Source of the DNA: JBEIFW01 sp046081125 | Lineage (GTDB): Bacteria > Actinomycetota > Acidimicrobiia > Acidimicrobiales > Ilumatobacteraceae | Direction: 5' to 3' | DNA length: 64,000 nt | Assembly: GCA_046081125.1 (NCBI GenBank) | Contig: JBJTVH010000102.1 | Location: 27,843-91,842, forward strand | Part shown: positions 33,605 to 41,242 of the stretch, piece by piece | Layout: the number at the start of each line of letters is the position of its first letter | Numbering within the stretch: position 1 is the stretch's first letter | Made by a program: the position numbers and the translations under genes | The notes under the pieces: generated by a model | The model's input: the letters and a program-made list of their open reading frames with translations, nothing else | What the model was told of the DNA's origin: nothing | The model's database searches: none

Positions 33605-34101
33605 CGGGCCACGGCCGACCGTGTGCCCACGGCGTTCGGCGCATCGGCGCCGGGCAGGTCGACGATCGCTGCGTCGACGTCACGCTTCACGTCACCCATC
33701 GGCAACACGTTGAGCACGCCCTGGCCGCGCTTCACGACGTCGATCAGGGTGTCGTCGTCGCACAGCAGCACCCGGTTGCCGGCGATCACCAAGTTGGCCG
33801 ATGCGATGTCGACCCCGGTCGAGCCGCGCAGGTAGTCGAACACCTGCCGGACCGATTCGAGCTTGATGCCGGCGTCGAGCAGCTTCTTGATCATGCGGAG
33901 CTCGAGCAGGTCCCGGTACGAGTAGAGGCGGCGTGAGCCGCTTCCCCGTGCCTCCGACAGCGACGGCCGCACCAGATCGGTGCGCGCCCAGTAGTCGAGT
34001 TGGCGGTACGAGATGCCGACGATGTCGGCCGCCTGCGTGCCGGAGAACCCGGCCCCATCCGACGACGGACCATGGGTTGCACCTGACGTCAGGGACACGA
34101 G
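33601..34101 (-). CDS. MerR-family regulator, Rv1830-like
   Basis: DNA-binding regulator of 166 residues. The helix-turn-helix SGTQAADIVGISYRQLDYWARTDLV and the wing region (GSRRLYSYRDLLELRMIKKL) are MerR-like. The C terminus (about 75-160) lacks the cysteines of metal sensors and matches the group next to the bifunctional nuclease gene in actinobacteria (Rv1830 in M. tuberculosis). Start GTG34101 has GGAGG six bases upstream (minus strand), which excludes longer starts. It is followed by gcvT with a 4-bp overlap. Confidence 0.85.
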   Translation of the reverse strand, partial: LVSLTSGATHGPSSDGAGFSGTQAADIVGISYRQLDYWARTDLVRPSLSEARGSGSRRLYSYRDLLELRMIKKLLDAGIKLESVRQVFDYLRGSTGVDIASANLVIAGNRVLLCDDDTLIDVVKRGQGVLNVLPMGDVKRDVDAAIVDLPGADAPNAVGTRSAVAR

Positions 34102-34174
34102 AACCTCCGAGGGCCGCCCGCCGGACCACAGCAGCGTAGTTACGCCGGTGTGGTCGTCAAGCACCCGGGGTGGT

Positions 34175-34666
34175 TCAGGGGGCGAAATCCTCGGGGTTCA
34201 CGTCCTCGAGGAACGCCCGGAACTCGCCGAGGATCTCCTCGGACTGCTCGCCTTCGGCCTCCGGCTCGGGGGCCTGACCGGCGAGGTCGAGCACGCCGGG
34301 CGACGCGAAGATCGCCGCACCCGTACGGACGGCCAGTGCGATGCCGTCCGAGGGGCGGCACGACACGGTGTGGCGTACCCCGCCCACGAGGAGGTGCAGT
34401 TCGGCGAAGAACGTCTGATCGCGCAGGTCGTTGACGACAACCTTCTCGAGCGAACCGCCGAACTCCTCGATGACGGTGCGCAGCAGGTCGTGGGTGAGCG
34501 GCCGGGGAGGCACCACGCCGTCGAGCGCGTGCGCGATCGCCATGGCTTCCGGGTGGCCGATGTAGATCGGCAGGAGGCGGTGTGCTTCGCCCTGCTCTCG
34601 CAGCAGCACGATCGGCTGGTTCGCCGGCATCTCGAGCCGGACACCGACCAGGTCCATGGAGATCAC
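34175..34666 (-). CDS. Bifunctional nuclease (DUF151/BFN) family protein
   Basis: Conserved protein of 163 residues, equivalent in position to Rv1829. DLVGVRLEMPANQPIVLLRE, LPIYIGHPEAMAIAHALDG and PRPLTHDLLRTVIEEFG are the DUF151 landmarks. FFAELHLLVGG and CRPSDGIALAVRTGAAIF complete the domain. Plant members have DNase/RNase activity; the bacterial role is unknown. The C-terminal about 30 residues are acidic. GTG34666 lies 6 nt after a TAGGGT -10 hexamer, which supports this start as leaderless. Confidence 0.88.
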   Translation of the reverse strand: MISMDLVGVRLEMPANQPIVLLREQGEAHRLLPIYIGHPEAMAIAHALDGVVPPRPLTHDLLRTVIEEFGGSLEKVVVNDLRDQTFFAELHLLVGGVRHTVSCRPSDGIALAVRTGAAIFASPGVLDLAGQAPEPEAEGEQSEEILGEFRAFLEDVNPEDFAP

Positions 34667-34672
34667 GAGAAA

Positions 34673-34678
34673 ACCCTA
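34673..34678 (-). promoter_or_regulatory. Leaderless -10 hexamer for the bifunctional nuclease gene
   Basis: Minus-strand TAGGGT, 6 nt before GTG34666, within the 110-bp gap that separates it from the ftsR-like gene. Confidence 0.45.
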
Positions 34679-34776
34679 ACGCTGCACCGGTCCACCGTGT
34701 CGTGCCAGGCGACCGATTCTTCCCCGGCCCTGCGGAGCCGTCGCCGGACGCGGCCCGGTCCGGATCGCAGAATGGC

Positions 34777-35493
34777 TCAGCGCGGCTCGGCGAGCGGCGC
34801 GAGCGCGCTGCGCACCAACGCGTCGCGCAAACGCGCCCCGAGCGACACGAGCTCGTCGAGCTTGCCCTGGGCCTCGGCGCGCACTTTCGGGTTGCGCTGC
34901 TTGGCCAGCGGGAGCACGACCTGCTCGATGATCCCGACCTCGCGCTCGGCTGCGCTGCGGTACATGCGCAGATGCCGGGCCTCGACGCCGTGCCGCAAGA
35001 ACGCTGCGGCGAGCCGGGCGACGTCGAGCGCATCGGCGCCGTAGCGGGTCACCCCCGAGCGGGTGCGGCCGTGCAGCAGACCGAACGACTCGATCTCGCG
35101 GACCTGTTCGACGAGCAGCCCGCTCGCCCCGGCGAGCTCCTCGAGCGAGAACTCGACGGCCGAACCGGGCAGGGTCCCTGCGGGCGGCGCCGCGGGCGTC
35201 GGTTCGGCGTGGCCGTCGACCCCCGGGGCCGGGCCGGCCGGCTCGGCGGCGAGGCGATCCTTGATGACCCGCAGCGGCAGGAAGTGCTCCTTTTGCTCCC
35301 GCAGGATGAACCGCAACCGGCGCAGGTCGGCGTCGTAGAACTTGCGGTAGCCGCTGGCCGTGCGTTCGGGGTCGATCAGCCCCTGGGCCTCGAGGAACCG
35401 GATCTTGGAGATGGTGACGTCAGGGAACTCGGGTTGCAGCACGGCGAGCACCTCGCCGATCGACAGGAACGGCCGCTCCACGCCACCGCTCAC
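34777..35493 (-). CDS. ftsR: MerR-family regulator, FtsR-like
   Basis: Regulator of 238 residues, in the position of Rv1828 and of C. glutamicum ftsR, which controls ftsZ. LSIGEVLAVLQPEFPDVTIS is the N-terminal helix-turn-helix region, and KIRFLEAQGLIDPERTASGY plus RKFYDADLRRLRFILREQ the wing and second helix. A Pro/Ala-rich linker (about 88-110) leads to a helical C-terminal dimerisation region. ATG35493 overlaps the FHA-gene stop. The assignment rests on synteny plus sequence resemblance. Confidence 0.82.
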   Translation of the reverse strand: MSGGVERPFLSIGEVLAVLQPEFPDVTISKIRFLEAQGLIDPERTASGYRKFYDADLRRLRFILREQKEHFLPLRVIKDRLAAEPAGPAPGVDGHAEPTPAAPPAGTLPGSAVEFSLEELAGASGLLVEQVREIESFGLLHGRTRSGVTRYGADALDVARLAAAFLRHGVEARHLRMYRSAAEREVGIIEQVVLPLAKQRNPKVRAEAQGKLDELVSLGARLRDALVRSALAPLAEPR

Positions 35494-35984
35494 CCGGCAT
35501 CGGCCCCGAGGAGGAACACGAGCTTGAACTTCCCCACCTGCAGCTCGTCGCCGTGGACGAGCGGCCGGCTGCCGGCGATGCGCTCGTGGTTCAGGTAGGT
35601 GCCGTTGAGCGAACCGGCGTCACGCACGGCGAACCCGTCGGCGGTGCGCGCCACCTCGACGTGCTGGCGGGAGACGGTGATGTCGTCGAGCGACACGTCG
35701 GCGTCGTCGCTGCGCCCGAGGGTGGTGACCGCCTTGGTGAGCTGCACCCGCAGGCCGGCCTGGGGGCCGGAGCGCACGAGCAGCACCGCCTGCCCGCCGG
35801 GCAGGTCGGCGAGGTTGACGACCACGTCGTCGTCGGGTTCCGGGGCGCTCTCGCCGGGTTCCCGGGTGTGGAACGTGATCGTGCGCTCGGGGCGCGCCAC
35901 GTCGAGCGGCGCCCCGCACACCGAGCAGAAGTTCGACTCGGGCGGATTGCGATGCCCGCACTGGTTGCAGAACAGCGCCGCCAC
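35490..35984 (-). CDS. FHA-domain protein with N-terminal zinc ribbon, GarA-like
   Basis: Phosphothreonine-binding FHA protein of 164 residues, syntenic with GarA (Rv1827), which inhibits glutamate metabolism enzymes when unphosphorylated. Residues 6-23 form a zinc ribbon (CNQCG, then CSVCGAP) that classical GarA lacks. Residues 77-150 are the FHA domain: TTLGRSDDADVSLDD, VSRQHVEVARTADGF, SLNGTYLNHERI. The GarA ETTS phospho-site is not present; a TITFHT stretch at about 36-41 could play that role. It sits 7 bp after gcvH. Confidence 0.85.
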   Translation of the reverse strand: MAALFCNQCGHRNPPESNFCSVCGAPLDVARPERTITFHTREPGESAPEPDDDVVVNLADLPGGQAVLLVRSGPQAGLRVQLTKAVTTLGRSDDADVSLDDITVSRQHVEVARTADGFAVRDAGSLNGTYLNHERIAGSRPLVHGDELQVGKFKLVFLLGADAG

Positions 35985-35990
35985 GGCCGG

Positions 35991-36383
35991 TCAGCCGTCG
36001 ACGAGGGCCCGGTAGGCGTCGGCGTCGAGCAGCGCCGCGAACTGGGTCTCGAACTGGTTGGCGTCGTCGGGTCGGATCACGCAGAGCCAACCGGCGCCGT
36101 ACGGGTCCTGGTTGACGGACTCGGGTTGGGCACCGAGACCGTCGTTGACGGCGACCACCGTGCCCGACACGGGTGCGTAGAGGTCCGACACGGACTTGGT
36201 GGACTCGACCTCGCCGAATGGTTCCCCGGCGACCACGGCGGTGCCCACCGACGGCATCTGCACGAACACCACGTCGCCGAGCGCGTCCTGGGCGTATTCG
36301 GTGATACCGACGCGGACGGCTCCGTCCTCGAGCAGGGCCCACTCGTGGTCGGTCGAGTAGCGCATCTGGCCGGGCACGTTCAT
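35991..36383 (-). CDS. gcvH: Glycine cleavage system H protein
   Basis: Lipoyl carrier that shuttles the aminomethyl group between GcvP, GcvT and lipoamide dehydrogenase. 130 residues; YSTDHEWALLEDG and ITEYAQDALGDVVFVQMP lead to the lipoylation site Lys63 in EVESTKSVSDLYAPVSG. ATG36383 lies 7 nt after a TAGCGT -10 hexamer, so it heads the leftward operon gcvH-FHA-ftsR. No riboswitch is visible before it, unlike gcvP. Confidence 0.97.
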   Translation of the reverse strand: MNVPGQMRYSTDHEWALLEDGAVRVGITEYAQDALGDVVFVQMPSVGTAVVAGEPFGEVESTKSVSDLYAPVSGTVVAVNDGLGAQPESVNQDPYGAGWLCVIRPDDANQFETQFAALLDADAYRALVDG

Positions 36384-36390
36384 GCGCCGA

Positions 36391-36396
36391 ACGCTA
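36391..36396 (-). promoter_or_regulatory. Leaderless -10 hexamer for gcvH
   Basis: Minus-strand TAGCGT, 7 nt before ATG36383. Confidence 0.5.
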
Positions 36397-36414
36397 GCGG
36401 CCCGGCGACGGTTG

Positions 36415-38898
36415 TCAGCCCGCCAAGTGCTGCAGGCGGGCCGCCTGGGCGCCGGCGAGGTGTTCTGCGGCGGCGTCGTCGGCGCCCTCGGCCCACACCT
36501 GGAGCATCGGCGCCGCCGGGTCGGGCACGACGAGCACCCAGCCGTCGTCGTAACGGGCCTTGACCCCGTCGGTGGTCTCGATCTCCTGGCCGGCGAGGTC
36601 TTCGAGCACGGCGCGCATGACGGCGCCCGTGCGATCCCAGGGCGTCGGCACCTCGACGCGGGCCAGGTGGACGCCCGGCAGCCGCGCCCGGATCGCCGAG
36701 AGCGGCTCACCTCGCCCGGCGAGCAGTCCCAGCGTCGTGACGAGCGTCGCTGCGGCGTCGAACGCGGGCAGGAAGCGCGGTACTGCGAATCCGCCGGCGC
36801 CGTCGCCGGCGAACCCCACCCCCGGCGAGGCCCCGGCGGCCAGCAGCGCCGAGCTGGCGAGCTTGGTGCGCACCACCTCGACGCCGTGCGCACCCGCGAC
36901 GGTCTCGACGTGACGGGATGCCGTGACCGGCACGGCGATCCGCTCTCCGAGTCCACCCGCCGCGGCGAGTTCCACGACGGTGAGCAGTGCCGTCGCATCG
37001 CCGAGGACGCTGCCGCAGTCGTCGACGAGGACGAGTCGTTCGCCGTCGGGTCCGATCACGGCGCCGAGGTCGGCACCGGAGCTGCGCACGTGGCCCGCAA
37101 CGCGCCCCGCCGCGTCGGCGAAGGAGAACGACAGCATCTGGCGGGTCGACTGGTAGGGGTTCAACGCCAGCACGTCGGCGCCGAGCTTCGCGAGCACGTT
37201 GGTCATCGCCTGGGTGGCGGTGCCGTAGGCGTAGTCGACCACCAGCTTGAATCGCCTGGCCTCGATGGCGGCGATGTCGACGGTCGCCTCCAGCGCCACC
37301 GCGTAGCTCTCGAGCGCCCGGGCGGGGAACGAGATGTCGCCGACCTCCTCGGGCAGGGCCCGACGCTGGTCCTCGCGCTGCACGTGCCGTTCGACGGCTC
37401 GTTGGCGGTCTTCGGCGAGGTCGGCGCCGTCGGCGTCGAGGAACCGCAGCGTGACGCGGCGCGGGTCGCCCGGCACCAGGCGGACCGACACCCCGCCGGC
37501 GGTTTGCGGGGACCGGGTCAGGAAGCGGGTGACCGGCAACGAGGCCACTTCGAGGTCGACCACGTCGATCCCGCTCGCGTTCAACCCGGCCATCACCGCC
37601 CGTTTGAGCATGCGGGCCGAGCGGCTCGAATCCCGGGACGCAACGACCGAGGATCCCTTGCGCAACGTCGCCCCGAACGCCATCGCCACGTCGATCGCGA
37701 GTTCCGGGGTGACGTCGATGTTGGCGATCCCACTGACACCCTGCGGCCCGAACAGGCTGCGCGGCGCACGGCTGGCCCACACGATCGAGGAGTTGACGAC
37801 TGCGCCGTCCTCGACCGTCTTGCCCGGATACACCTTGACGGCCTCGCCGAGCACGGCGTTGGCGCCGACCCGCACGCCGTCGCCGAGCACCGCCGACTCT
37901 GCGACGCGCACGTTTCCCCCGAGTACCGCCCCGCGGCCGACGACGGCGCCGCGCAGCCGGGCCCCGGGTGCCACGTCGACGTTGTCGTGCAACACGCTGC
38001 GCTCGACGTCGACGTCGGCGAGGAGCCCGACGTTGGCGCCGAGCACGCTGTAGGGCCCCAGCCGGCACCCGGGCCCGATGCGGGCGCCGGGCCCGATCAC
38101 CGCAGGGCCGTCGACGACGGCGGCGGGGTCGATCTCGGCCCCCTCCCCCAGCCACACGCCCGGGGCAACCTCGAACCCGGGGATCTCGAGCGAGACCGTC
38201 CGGTCGAGCACAGCGGTGTGGACTCGCAGGTAGGACTCCAGGGTCCCGACGTCCTCCCAGAACCCGTCGACCACGGCGCCGTGCAGGCGGCCGCCGGCGA
38301 GCAGGCCGGGGAACACGTCGAGGGAGAAGTCCACGAGCCGGCCCGTCGGGATCTGCGAGAGCATCGCCGGGTCGAACACGTAGATGCCGGTGCTGACCGT
38401 GTCGGAGAACACCTGCCCACGCCCGGGCTTCTCGAGGAACCGCTCGACGGTGCCGTCGCCTCGCAGGGTGACCATCCCGAACTCGCGGGGGTTCGGCACC
38501 CGGGCGAGCGCCATCGTGGCGAGCGCGGAGCGCTCGTCGTGCAGGCGGACGAGTTCGGTCAGGTCGATGTCGGTGACCACGTCGCCGGACAGCACCAGGA
38601 ACCGGTCGTCGAGCCAATCCTTCGCGTTGCGCACGCTGCCGGCGGTACCGAGCGGGGCGGGCTCTTGCACGTAGACGATCGACACGCCGAGCTCGCGTCC
38701 GTCGCCGAGCTGCCGGTCGATCACGTTCGCCATGTAGGACACGGTGATCACGATCTCCTCGACGCCGTGGCGGCGAAGCAGGTCGACGACGTGTTCGATC
38801 ATCGGCCGGTTGGCGATCGGGAGCATCGGTTTGGGTGCGTTCGAGGTCAGCGGTCGCAGCCGGGTGCCTTCCCCACCGGCCAGCACCACCGCTCGCAT
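36415..38898 (-). CDS. Nucleotidyltransferase-hexapeptide-phosphomannomutase fusion
   Basis: Predicted mannose-1-phosphate guanylyltransferase fused to a phosphomannomutase-like domain (827 residues), for nucleotide-sugar supply to glycans. Residues 1-235 are a nucleotidyltransferase with VVLAGGEGTRLRPLTSNAPK and LSGDVVTDIDL. About 240-370 is a left-handed beta-helix of hexapeptides. About 375-827 resembles alpha-D-phosphohexomutase. In that last domain the phosphoserine loop reads VVASRDSSRSARM and the metal loop (normally DGDGDR) reads GPDGERLVLVDD, so mutase activity may be altered, as in other fusions of this type. The downstream gcvH start lies 31 bp beyond its stop. Confidence 0.87.
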   Translation of the reverse strand: MRAVVLAGGEGTRLRPLTSNAPKPMLPIANRPMIEHVVDLLRRHGVEEIVITVSYMANVIDRQLGDGRELGVSIVYVQEPAPLGTAGSVRNAKDWLDDRFLVLSGDVVTDIDLTELVRLHDERSALATMALARVPNPREFGMVTLRGDGTVERFLEKPGRGQVFSDTVSTGIYVFDPAMLSQIPTGRLVDFSLDVFPGLLAGGRLHGAVVDGFWEDVGTLESYLRVHTAVLDRTVSLEIPGFEVAPGVWLGEGAEIDPAAVVDGPAVIGPGARIGPGCRLGPYSVLGANVGLLADVDVERSVLHDNVDVAPGARLRGAVVGRGAVLGGNVRVAESAVLGDGVRVGANAVLGEAVKVYPGKTVEDGAVVNSSIVWASRAPRSLFGPQGVSGIANIDVTPELAIDVAMAFGATLRKGSSVVASRDSSRSARMLKRAVMAGLNASGIDVVDLEVASLPVTRFLTRSPQTAGGVSVRLVPGDPRRVTLRFLDADGADLAEDRQRAVERHVQREDQRRALPEEVGDISFPARALESYAVALEATVDIAAIEARRFKLVVDYAYGTATQAMTNVLAKLGADVLALNPYQSTRQMLSFSFADAAGRVAGHVRSSGADLGAVIGPDGERLVLVDDCGSVLGDATALLTVVELAAAGGLGERIAVPVTASRHVETVAGAHGVEVVRTKLASSALLAAGASPGVGFAGDGAGGFAVPRFLPAFDAAATLVTTLGLLAGRGEPLSAIRARLPGVHLARVEVPTPWDRTGAVMRAVLEDLAGQEIETTDGVKARYDDGWVLVVPDPAAPMLQVWAEGADDAAAEHLAGAQAARLQHLAG

Positions 38899-38910
38899 CG
38901 ACGCGCCCGC

Positions 38911-39528
38911 TCAGGCCACGCCGGCTCGGCCCGCCCGGTCGGCTCGGCCGTCGGCGAGCGATCGCCGGATGGTGGGGACGTACTGCACGGCCGAGAACCA
39001 GCTCAGCACCAGCCCGGGAACACCGACCACCCAGGCGGCCGTCGCGCAGAACCCGTACCACAGGCCCGATCCGGCGTTGCCCATGAGGAAGAACGGGAAC
39101 GTCCACATCAAGGCGAACGTCGCCGCTTTGCCCCACCAGGTGACGTCGAATCGCTGCATCCCGGCGAGGGTCAGCCCGACGAGCACGACGCCGAGCAGGG
39201 CTTCGCGCGCGAGCACGGCGAGCGCGAACCACAACGGGGCCGAACCGTCGGCGACGATCCCGCCGACCCCGATCAGGAACAGCAACCGGTCGGCGGTCGG
39301 GTCGAGCACCTTGCCCAGCTCCGACACCTGGCCGAACCGGCGGGCCACGAACCCGTCCACCCAGTCGGTGGCGCCGAGGGCGCCGAGGAGCCACGCCGCG
39401 GCCGCTCGGTCGTCGCGCCCGAACAGCAGCCACAGGAAGACCGGAAGGCACGACAGGCGCACGACGGTGACCAGGTTGGGCACGGTCAGGATGCGTCGAT
39501 CGCCGCCGGAGGCCACGGCGCCGAGCAT
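38911..39528 (-). CDS. CDP-alcohol phosphatidyltransferase family protein (PgsA-like)
   Basis: Membrane enzyme of phospholipid synthesis, 205 residues. The catalytic signature D(x)2DG(x)2AR(x)8G(x)3D(x)3D is intact in DWVDGFVARRFGQVSELGKV and the following LDPTADR. Several hydrophobic helices follow. VPNLVTVVRLSCLPVFLWLL is the PgsA-type N terminus, so phosphatidylglycerophosphate synthase is the likely role, though a phosphatidylinositol-phosphate synthase cannot be excluded. ATG39528 is chosen over longer unconserved starts. Together with gcvH and garA this recalls the pgsA2-gcvH region of mycobacteria. Confidence 0.88.
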   Translation of the reverse strand: MLGAVASGGDRRILTVPNLVTVVRLSCLPVFLWLLFGRDDRAAAAWLLGALGATDWVDGFVARRFGQVSELGKVLDPTADRLLFLIGVGGIVADGSAPLWFALAVLAREALLGVVLVGLTLAGMQRFDVTWWGKAATFALMWTFPFFLMGNAGSGLWYGFCATAAWVVGVPGLVLSWFSAVQYVPTIRRSLADGRADRAGRAGVA

Positions 39529-39552
39529 ACGGGTCGGCACCGCGGACCCACC

Positions 39553-39558
39553 TACGAT
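39553..39558 (+). promoter_or_regulatory. Leaderless -10 hexamer for the SDR gene
   Basis: TACGAT, 6 nt before ATG39565, in the 36-bp divergent gap. Confidence 0.45.
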
Positions 39559-39564
39559 CCGGGC

Positions 39565-40377
39565 ATGCTCACGGGGGGACTCGACAACAAGATCGCGCTC
39601 GTCACCGGCGGCGGTTCCGGGCTCGGCGCGGCGTTCAGCCGCCGGCTCGCGGCCGACGGCGCCACGGTCGTGGTCAACGATCTCGACCCGGCGGCCGCTG
39701 CGGCGGTCGCTGCGGAGATCGGTGGCGACAGCGCACCGTTCGACGTCACCGATGCCGCCGCGTTCGATGCCGCAGTCGATGCGGCGGTCGCTCGCCACGG
39801 CCGGCTCGACATCGTCATCAACAACGCCGGCATCGCGCCGAAGCCGAACCACGACCGCTTCGCGCAGGGCCTGGCGAACCAGCACGCCAAGCTCGAGGGC
39901 CGCCCGCAGGACATGGTGCCGCTCGACGTGACCGTGTCGATGACCGACGCCGAGTGGGACCTGATGATCCGCACCCACCTCTACGGGGTGTTCTACGGCT
40001 GCCGGGCGGCGCTGCGGCACATGACGCCGGCCCGGTCCGGCTCGATCATCAACATCGCGTCGATCCTCGGGCTGTGGCCCTCGGCCGGGGCGCCGAGCTA
40101 CTCGGCTGCGAAGGCAGCGATCATCGGGCTCACCAAGTCGGTCGCGCTGGAGGTGGCCCCGTTCGGGGTCCGGGTCAACGCCGTGTGCCCCGGGTACGTC
40201 GACACACCGCTGCTCGCCCCGATGGACGCCCAGATGAAGCAGCTGACCACGATGCGGATCGGCATGGGCCGCATGGCGCAGGCCGACGAGCTGGCGCAGA
40301 TCATCCGCTTCCTGGCCGGGGACGAGTCGAGCTACTGCACGGGGGACATCTTGTCGATGTCGGGCGGGTACGCCTGA
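39565..40377 (+). CDS. SDR family NAD(P)-dependent oxidoreductase
   Basis: Short-chain dehydrogenase/reductase of 270 residues. Cofactor motif VTGGGSGLG at residues 13-21, VVNDLD after the second strand (Asp suggests NAD preference), NNAGIAP, catalytic Ser in IINIASILG, and YSAAKAAIIGL with the Tyr-Lys pair. The C terminus carries CPGYVDTPLLAPMD. It has an insert around 98-120 (HDRFAQGLANQHAKLEGRPQ). Substrate unknown. The HIT gene start overlaps its stop (TGATG). Confidence 0.88.
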   Translation: MLTGGLDNKIALVTGGGSGLGAAFSRRLAADGATVVVNDLDPAAAAAVAAEIGGDSAPFDVTDAAAFDAAVDAAVARHGRLDIVINNAGIAPKPNHDRFAQGLANQHAKLEGRPQDMVPLDVTVSMTDAEWDLMIRTHLYGVFYGCRAALRHMTPARSGSIINIASILGLWPSAGAPSYSAAKAAIIGLTKSVALEVAPFGVRVNAVCPGYVDTPLLAPMDAQMKQLTTMRIGMGRMAQADELAQIIRFLAGDESSYCTGDILSMSGGYA

Positions 40378-40799
40378 TGGCCACGGTGTTCACGGCGATC
40401 ATCGAGGGCCGGATCCCCGGCACGTTCGTGTGGCGCGACGAGCAGTGCGTGGCGTTCTTGTCGATCAACCCGATCGCGCCCGGCCACACCCTGGTGGTCC
40501 CCCGCGCCGAGGTCGACCATTGGATCGATCTGCCGGCCGCCACCGTCGCCCACCTGCACGTCGTCGGCCAGGTGATCGGCCAGGCGCAGATGCAGGCATT
40601 CCCGTGCGAGCGGATCGGCACGATCATCGCCGGGTTCGAGGTGCCGCACACCCACCTGCACGTGATCCCCACCCGCTCGATGCGCGACCTGAGCTTTGCG
40701 AACGCGGCGGCCACCGTCGGGCGTGAGGAACTCGAGGCGAACGCGGCCGCCTTGCGCCGAGCGCTCGAGGCGCTCGGCTGCACCGAAGTCGCGAGCTGA
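40377..40799 (+). CDS. HIT family protein
   Basis: Histidine-triad nucleotide hydrolase/transferase, 140 residues. FTAIIEGRIPGTFVWRDEQC and LSINPIAPGHTLVVPR are typical of HIT proteins, and the triad HTHLHVIPT carries the catalytic histidine. It is coupled to the SDR gene by a 1-bp overlap. Expected to hydrolyse AMP- or GMP-linked substrates; the specific substrate is unknown. Confidence 0.92.
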   Translation: MATVFTAIIEGRIPGTFVWRDEQCVAFLSINPIAPGHTLVVPRAEVDHWIDLPAATVAHLHVVGQVIGQAQMQAFPCERIGTIIAGFEVPHTHLHVIPTRSMRDLSFANAAATVGREELEANAAALRRALEALGCTEVAS

Positions 40800-40847
40800 C
40801 GCTCCGGGTCGCCCCCGGGCTGTCGCCCTGCCGGACCGTCGCCGCGC

Positions 40848-41207
40848 TCAGCGCGCCGGCGCGCGTCCGTCGGGCACGAGCGGATTGAATCGAGGCCACA
40901 CCAGCCCCGACGGGCCGTCCACCACGAGGCACCCGTTGGGTTCGGGATCGCCGAACACGATCACCTCGTCGAGCCCCTCGGGGCCCGGCAGGGCTCCGGC
41001 TTCGGCCGGGAACACCAGCGCGGGAGGATCGCCGGGCTCGGCGTCATGGGCGTAGAGCGCGACCTGCACGGTGCCGCCGTCGACGCGACCGCCGAACCAG
41101 CGGCCGAGGCGGGCGAGCGTCCCGGTCGGCCGCCACCAGCGCATCCACGCCGGATGCCCGGTGACGGCCTCCTCGTCGCTCGAGAAACGGGCGCGAAAGA
41201 CCCGCAT
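40848..41207 (-). CDS. Hypothetical protein downstream of the acyl-CoA mutase gene
   Basis: I do not recognise the family. The 119-residue protein has a Trp-rich N-terminal part (MRWWRPTGTLARLGRWFGGR) and beta-rich remainder (DEVIVFGDPEPNGCLVVDGP). No signal peptide. The frame stays open upstream of ATG41207 with a plausible extension SEPFNPNDWAER to a CTG at 41246 that overlaps the mutase stop (CTGA). If CTG is used the protein has 132 residues and is coupled to the mutase gene. It could be a small accessory protein for that gene, by position only. Confidence 0.6.
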   Translation of the reverse strand: MRVFRARFSSDEEAVTGHPAWMRWWRPTGTLARLGRWFGGRVDGGTVQVALYAHDAEPGDPPALVFPAEAGALPGPEGLDEVIVFGDPEPNGCLVVDGPSGLVWPRFNPLVPDGRAPAR

Positions 41208-41242
41208 GCGCTCGGCCCAGTCGTTGGGGTTGAACGGCTCGC

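Noticed and set aside
36382..40377. A 1331-residue open frame on the plus strand antisense to the sugar transferase fusion
   Set aside because: Only its last 270 codons (the SDR) show protein motifs. The rest is a GC-rich shadow of the minus-strand gene and lacks any recognisable domain.
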